Below are positions 62,535 to 64,000 of a stretch of 64,000 nt of DNA, in pieces. The notes beneath the pieces were generated by a model. It saw only the letters and a program-made list of their open reading frames with translations. It was not told the DNA's origin and searched no databases. Numbering within the stretch: the first letter of the stretch is position 1; every line of letters begins with the position of its first letter. Made by a program: the position numbers and the translations under genes. Origin of the DNA: Hyphomicrobium sp. (GTDB lineage Bacteria; Pseudomonadota; Alphaproteobacteria; Rhizobiales; Hyphomicrobiaceae); the NCBI GenBank assembly GCA_013141015.1, contig JABFRT010000023.1:1-64000 (forward strand), given 5' to 3'.

Positions 62535-64000
62535 TTGCCGGATTGGATATCAGATCGCTTTGTACGAAGGGCTTTACTTGCTGTTGCACTCTCGGGCTTA
62601 GTGCTCGGCACACTCGCCTCGTTTGCCGGGTATTCGTCTGCCGCACAAGTGTTGTGGGCCGCCGGTACAATTCCCGTCGTGATCGGACTTTTTGTGTCGA
62701 TGACGCGAGACCTGCTTGCCGGGCGCATGGGCGTTGATGCGGTCGCTTTCGTTTCGATGTCGGCGGCGCTGCTGCTCGGTGAAAACCTGGCTGGCGTCGT
62801 GGTTGCGGTCATGTACGCCGGCGGAAATCTGCTCGAAGACTTTGCTGTGGCGCGCGCCGAACGCGACCTCAAGTCGCTCGTTGACCGGGCTCCGCGCATC
62901 GCCCATCGCCACGTCGATCAAAACATCGAGGACGTGGCCATTGAGCACGTTGCCGTTGGCGACACCATTCTGGTCCGCGCAGGTGAAGTGATCCCGGTCG
63001 ATGGCGTTATTCTAAGCGCCAACGCCACGGTTGATGAGTCCGCCTTGACCGGGGAACCGATCCCGGTGACGCGAGCCAAAGGCGATCCGGTTCACTCCGG
63101 CACGGTCAATGCGGGCGAAACTTTTGAACTGCGGGCGACTGCAAGTGCTGGCGAAAGCACCTACGCGGGCATCGTGCGCATGGTCACAGCAGCGCAAACA
63201 GCGAAGGCGCCGTTCATCCGGTTAGCCGACCAATACGCCTTGTTGCTGCTACCGGTGACCCTGGCTCTCGCCGCCGCGGCCTGGCTTTGGTCCGGTGACC
63301 CGATACGTGGACTTGCCGTGCTCGTGGCATCGACGCCATGTCCGCTGATCTTGGCGGCGCCTGTTGCATTTATTGCGGGCGTTTCGCGTGCGGCACGGCG
63401 CGGCATCTTGATCAAGGGCGGCGGACCGCTTGAAGCATTGGCGCGCACGCACACCGTCATGTTCGACAAAACTGGCACGCTAACAGTTGGCGGCGCGCGG
63501 CTAGTGGCTATCGAAACGGCGCCCAATCAATCGGCCGATGAAGTGTTGCGGCTTGCGGCCTCGCTTGAACAGGCATCGCATCACGTGGTTGCCGCGGCAA
63601 TTGTTTCAGCGGCTGTTGCGCGTGGCTTGAAACTCGAAACGCCTGAAGACGTTCGTGAAACTATGGGGTCTGGACTGCAGGGCCGCGTCGGGGACCATGC
63701 CTTGCGCGCTGGATCTTATCAACTGGTCTGCGGGCAAACCAAGCCGCAACCTTGGGCTGTTCGTGCGCAACGGCGCGCATCCTGGCGCTCGGCACTGAGC
63801 GTTTTCGTCTCCGCCGACGGACAGCTGATTGGCGCCATTCTGCTTGCCGACGAACTGCGGCGTGAGACGCCGCGCGCGGTGCAGGCTCTGCGGGCGGCTG
63901 GTGTCAAACGTATCGTCATGGTGACGGGTGACCGGGCAGATGCCGCAGAAACGATTGGCGCGGCACTCGATCTTGATGCGGTGCTGGCCGACCGCGTGCC
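62535..64000 (+). CDS. P1B-type heavy-metal ATPase, 5' part (cut by window end)
   Basis: About 488 residues to the window edge, open at the end. No N-terminal HMA metal-binding domain. Visible motifs: SALTGEP (phosphatase loop) near 168, TPCPL in the membrane (near 270), the phosphorylation site DKTGTLT near 312, and MVTGDRADAAETI (hinge). The TPC triad instead of CPC or SPC points to the P1B-5 group, where a rhizobial member exports nickel and iron. The TTG at 62535 follows AGGGG, but the true start is uncertain because the frame stays open upstream. Whether the usual C-terminal haemerythrin domain is present lies outside the window. Confidence 0.82.
   Translation, partial: MPDWISDRFVRRALLAVALSGLVLGTLASFAGYSSAAQVLWAAGTIPVVIGLFVSMTRDLLAGRMGVDAVAFVSMSAALLLGENLAGVVVAVMYAGGNLLEDFAVARAERDLKSLVDRAPRIAHRHVDQNIEDVAIEHVAVGDTILVRAGEVIPVDGVILSANATVDESALTGEPIPVTRAKGDPVHSGTVNAGETFELRATASAGESTYAGIVRMVTAAQTAKAPFIRLADQYALLLLPVTLALAAAAWLWSGDPIRGLAVLVASTPCPLILAAPVAFIAGVSRAARRGILIKGGGPLEALARTHTVMFDKTGTLTVGGARLVAIETAPNQSADEVLRLAASLEQASHHVVAAAIVSAAVARGLKLETPEDVRETMGSGLQGRVGDHALRAGSYQLVCGQTKPQPWAVRAQRRASWRSALSVFVSADGQLIGAILLADELRRETPRAVQALRAAGVKRIVMVTGDRADAAETIGAALDLDAVLADRV

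Overview
The window looks like a chromosomal segment of a free-living alphaproteobacterium of the Rhizobiales/Hyphomicrobiales type. The base composition is high (about 60% G+C by eye). Several genes belong to families typical of that order: Usg, DUF2585/UPF0314, a DUF1134/EipA-like envelope protein, a bactofilin, a cytochrome b561 and a SUF operon led by an IscR domain. A near-consensus Irr (ICE) box lies in front of the suf operon, which also fits this group. I found no tRNA, rRNA, CRISPR array, transposase or integrase gene, so most of the window is core genome with a few insertions of unknown origin.

Layout. 0-9.9 kb: pantothenate synthetase, two uncharacterised single-membrane-span proteins sharing an FPRFL motif, topoisomerase IV subunit B (parE), a membrane-attached endonuclease/phosphatase-fold protein, a fatty acid desaturase and an AqpZ-like aquaporin. 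10-23 kb: a DEAD-box helicase with a long repeat-built tail, cytochrome b561, a TfoX-domain protein, then the suf operon on the minus strand. The suf order, read 5' to 3', is an iscR-iscS fusion, sufB, a cupin-like membrane-anchored protein, sufC, sufD, sufS, sufT and sufA. 22-36 kb: an alpha/beta hydrolase, AnmK, TyrS, a repeat-filled 800-bp gap, a giant AsmA-like protein, a PrxQ/Bcp peroxiredoxin, a bactofilin, and an overlapping nuclease/ATPase pair of the SbcCD/YhaO-YhaN kind. 36-48 kb: many small secreted or membrane proteins, Usg, a LuxR-type regulator, a FadL-type porin, isopentenyl-diphosphate isomerase, a lysozyme-like protein and an EipA-like protein. 47-54 kb: two L,D-transpeptidases, DNA photolyase, a double CDGSH protein, an amino-acid permease and an orphan periplasmic binding protein. 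54-64 kb: purB, an uncharacterised Cys-rich protein, a tautomerase with a divergent LysR regulator, a large RTX-type animal-haem-peroxidase, and the start of a P1B metal ATPase cut by the window end.

The most unusual region is the suf operon. Its first gene encodes the Fe-S-sensing repressor IscR and a cysteine desulfurase as one polypeptide. The 3' end of sufB is present three times in a 215-bp-period direct repeat separated by a palindromic element. A gene of lower G+C, not part of the normal SUF set, starts on the stop codon of the last sufB-end copy. A second, decayed copy of a gene 3' end lies downstream of the AsmA-like gene, again next to intergenic palindromes, so the process may have happened more than once. 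Other items worth attention are an aquaporin whose selectivity-filter arginine is a histidine, the repeat-expanded helicase tail, and the haem peroxidase next to a metal ATPase.
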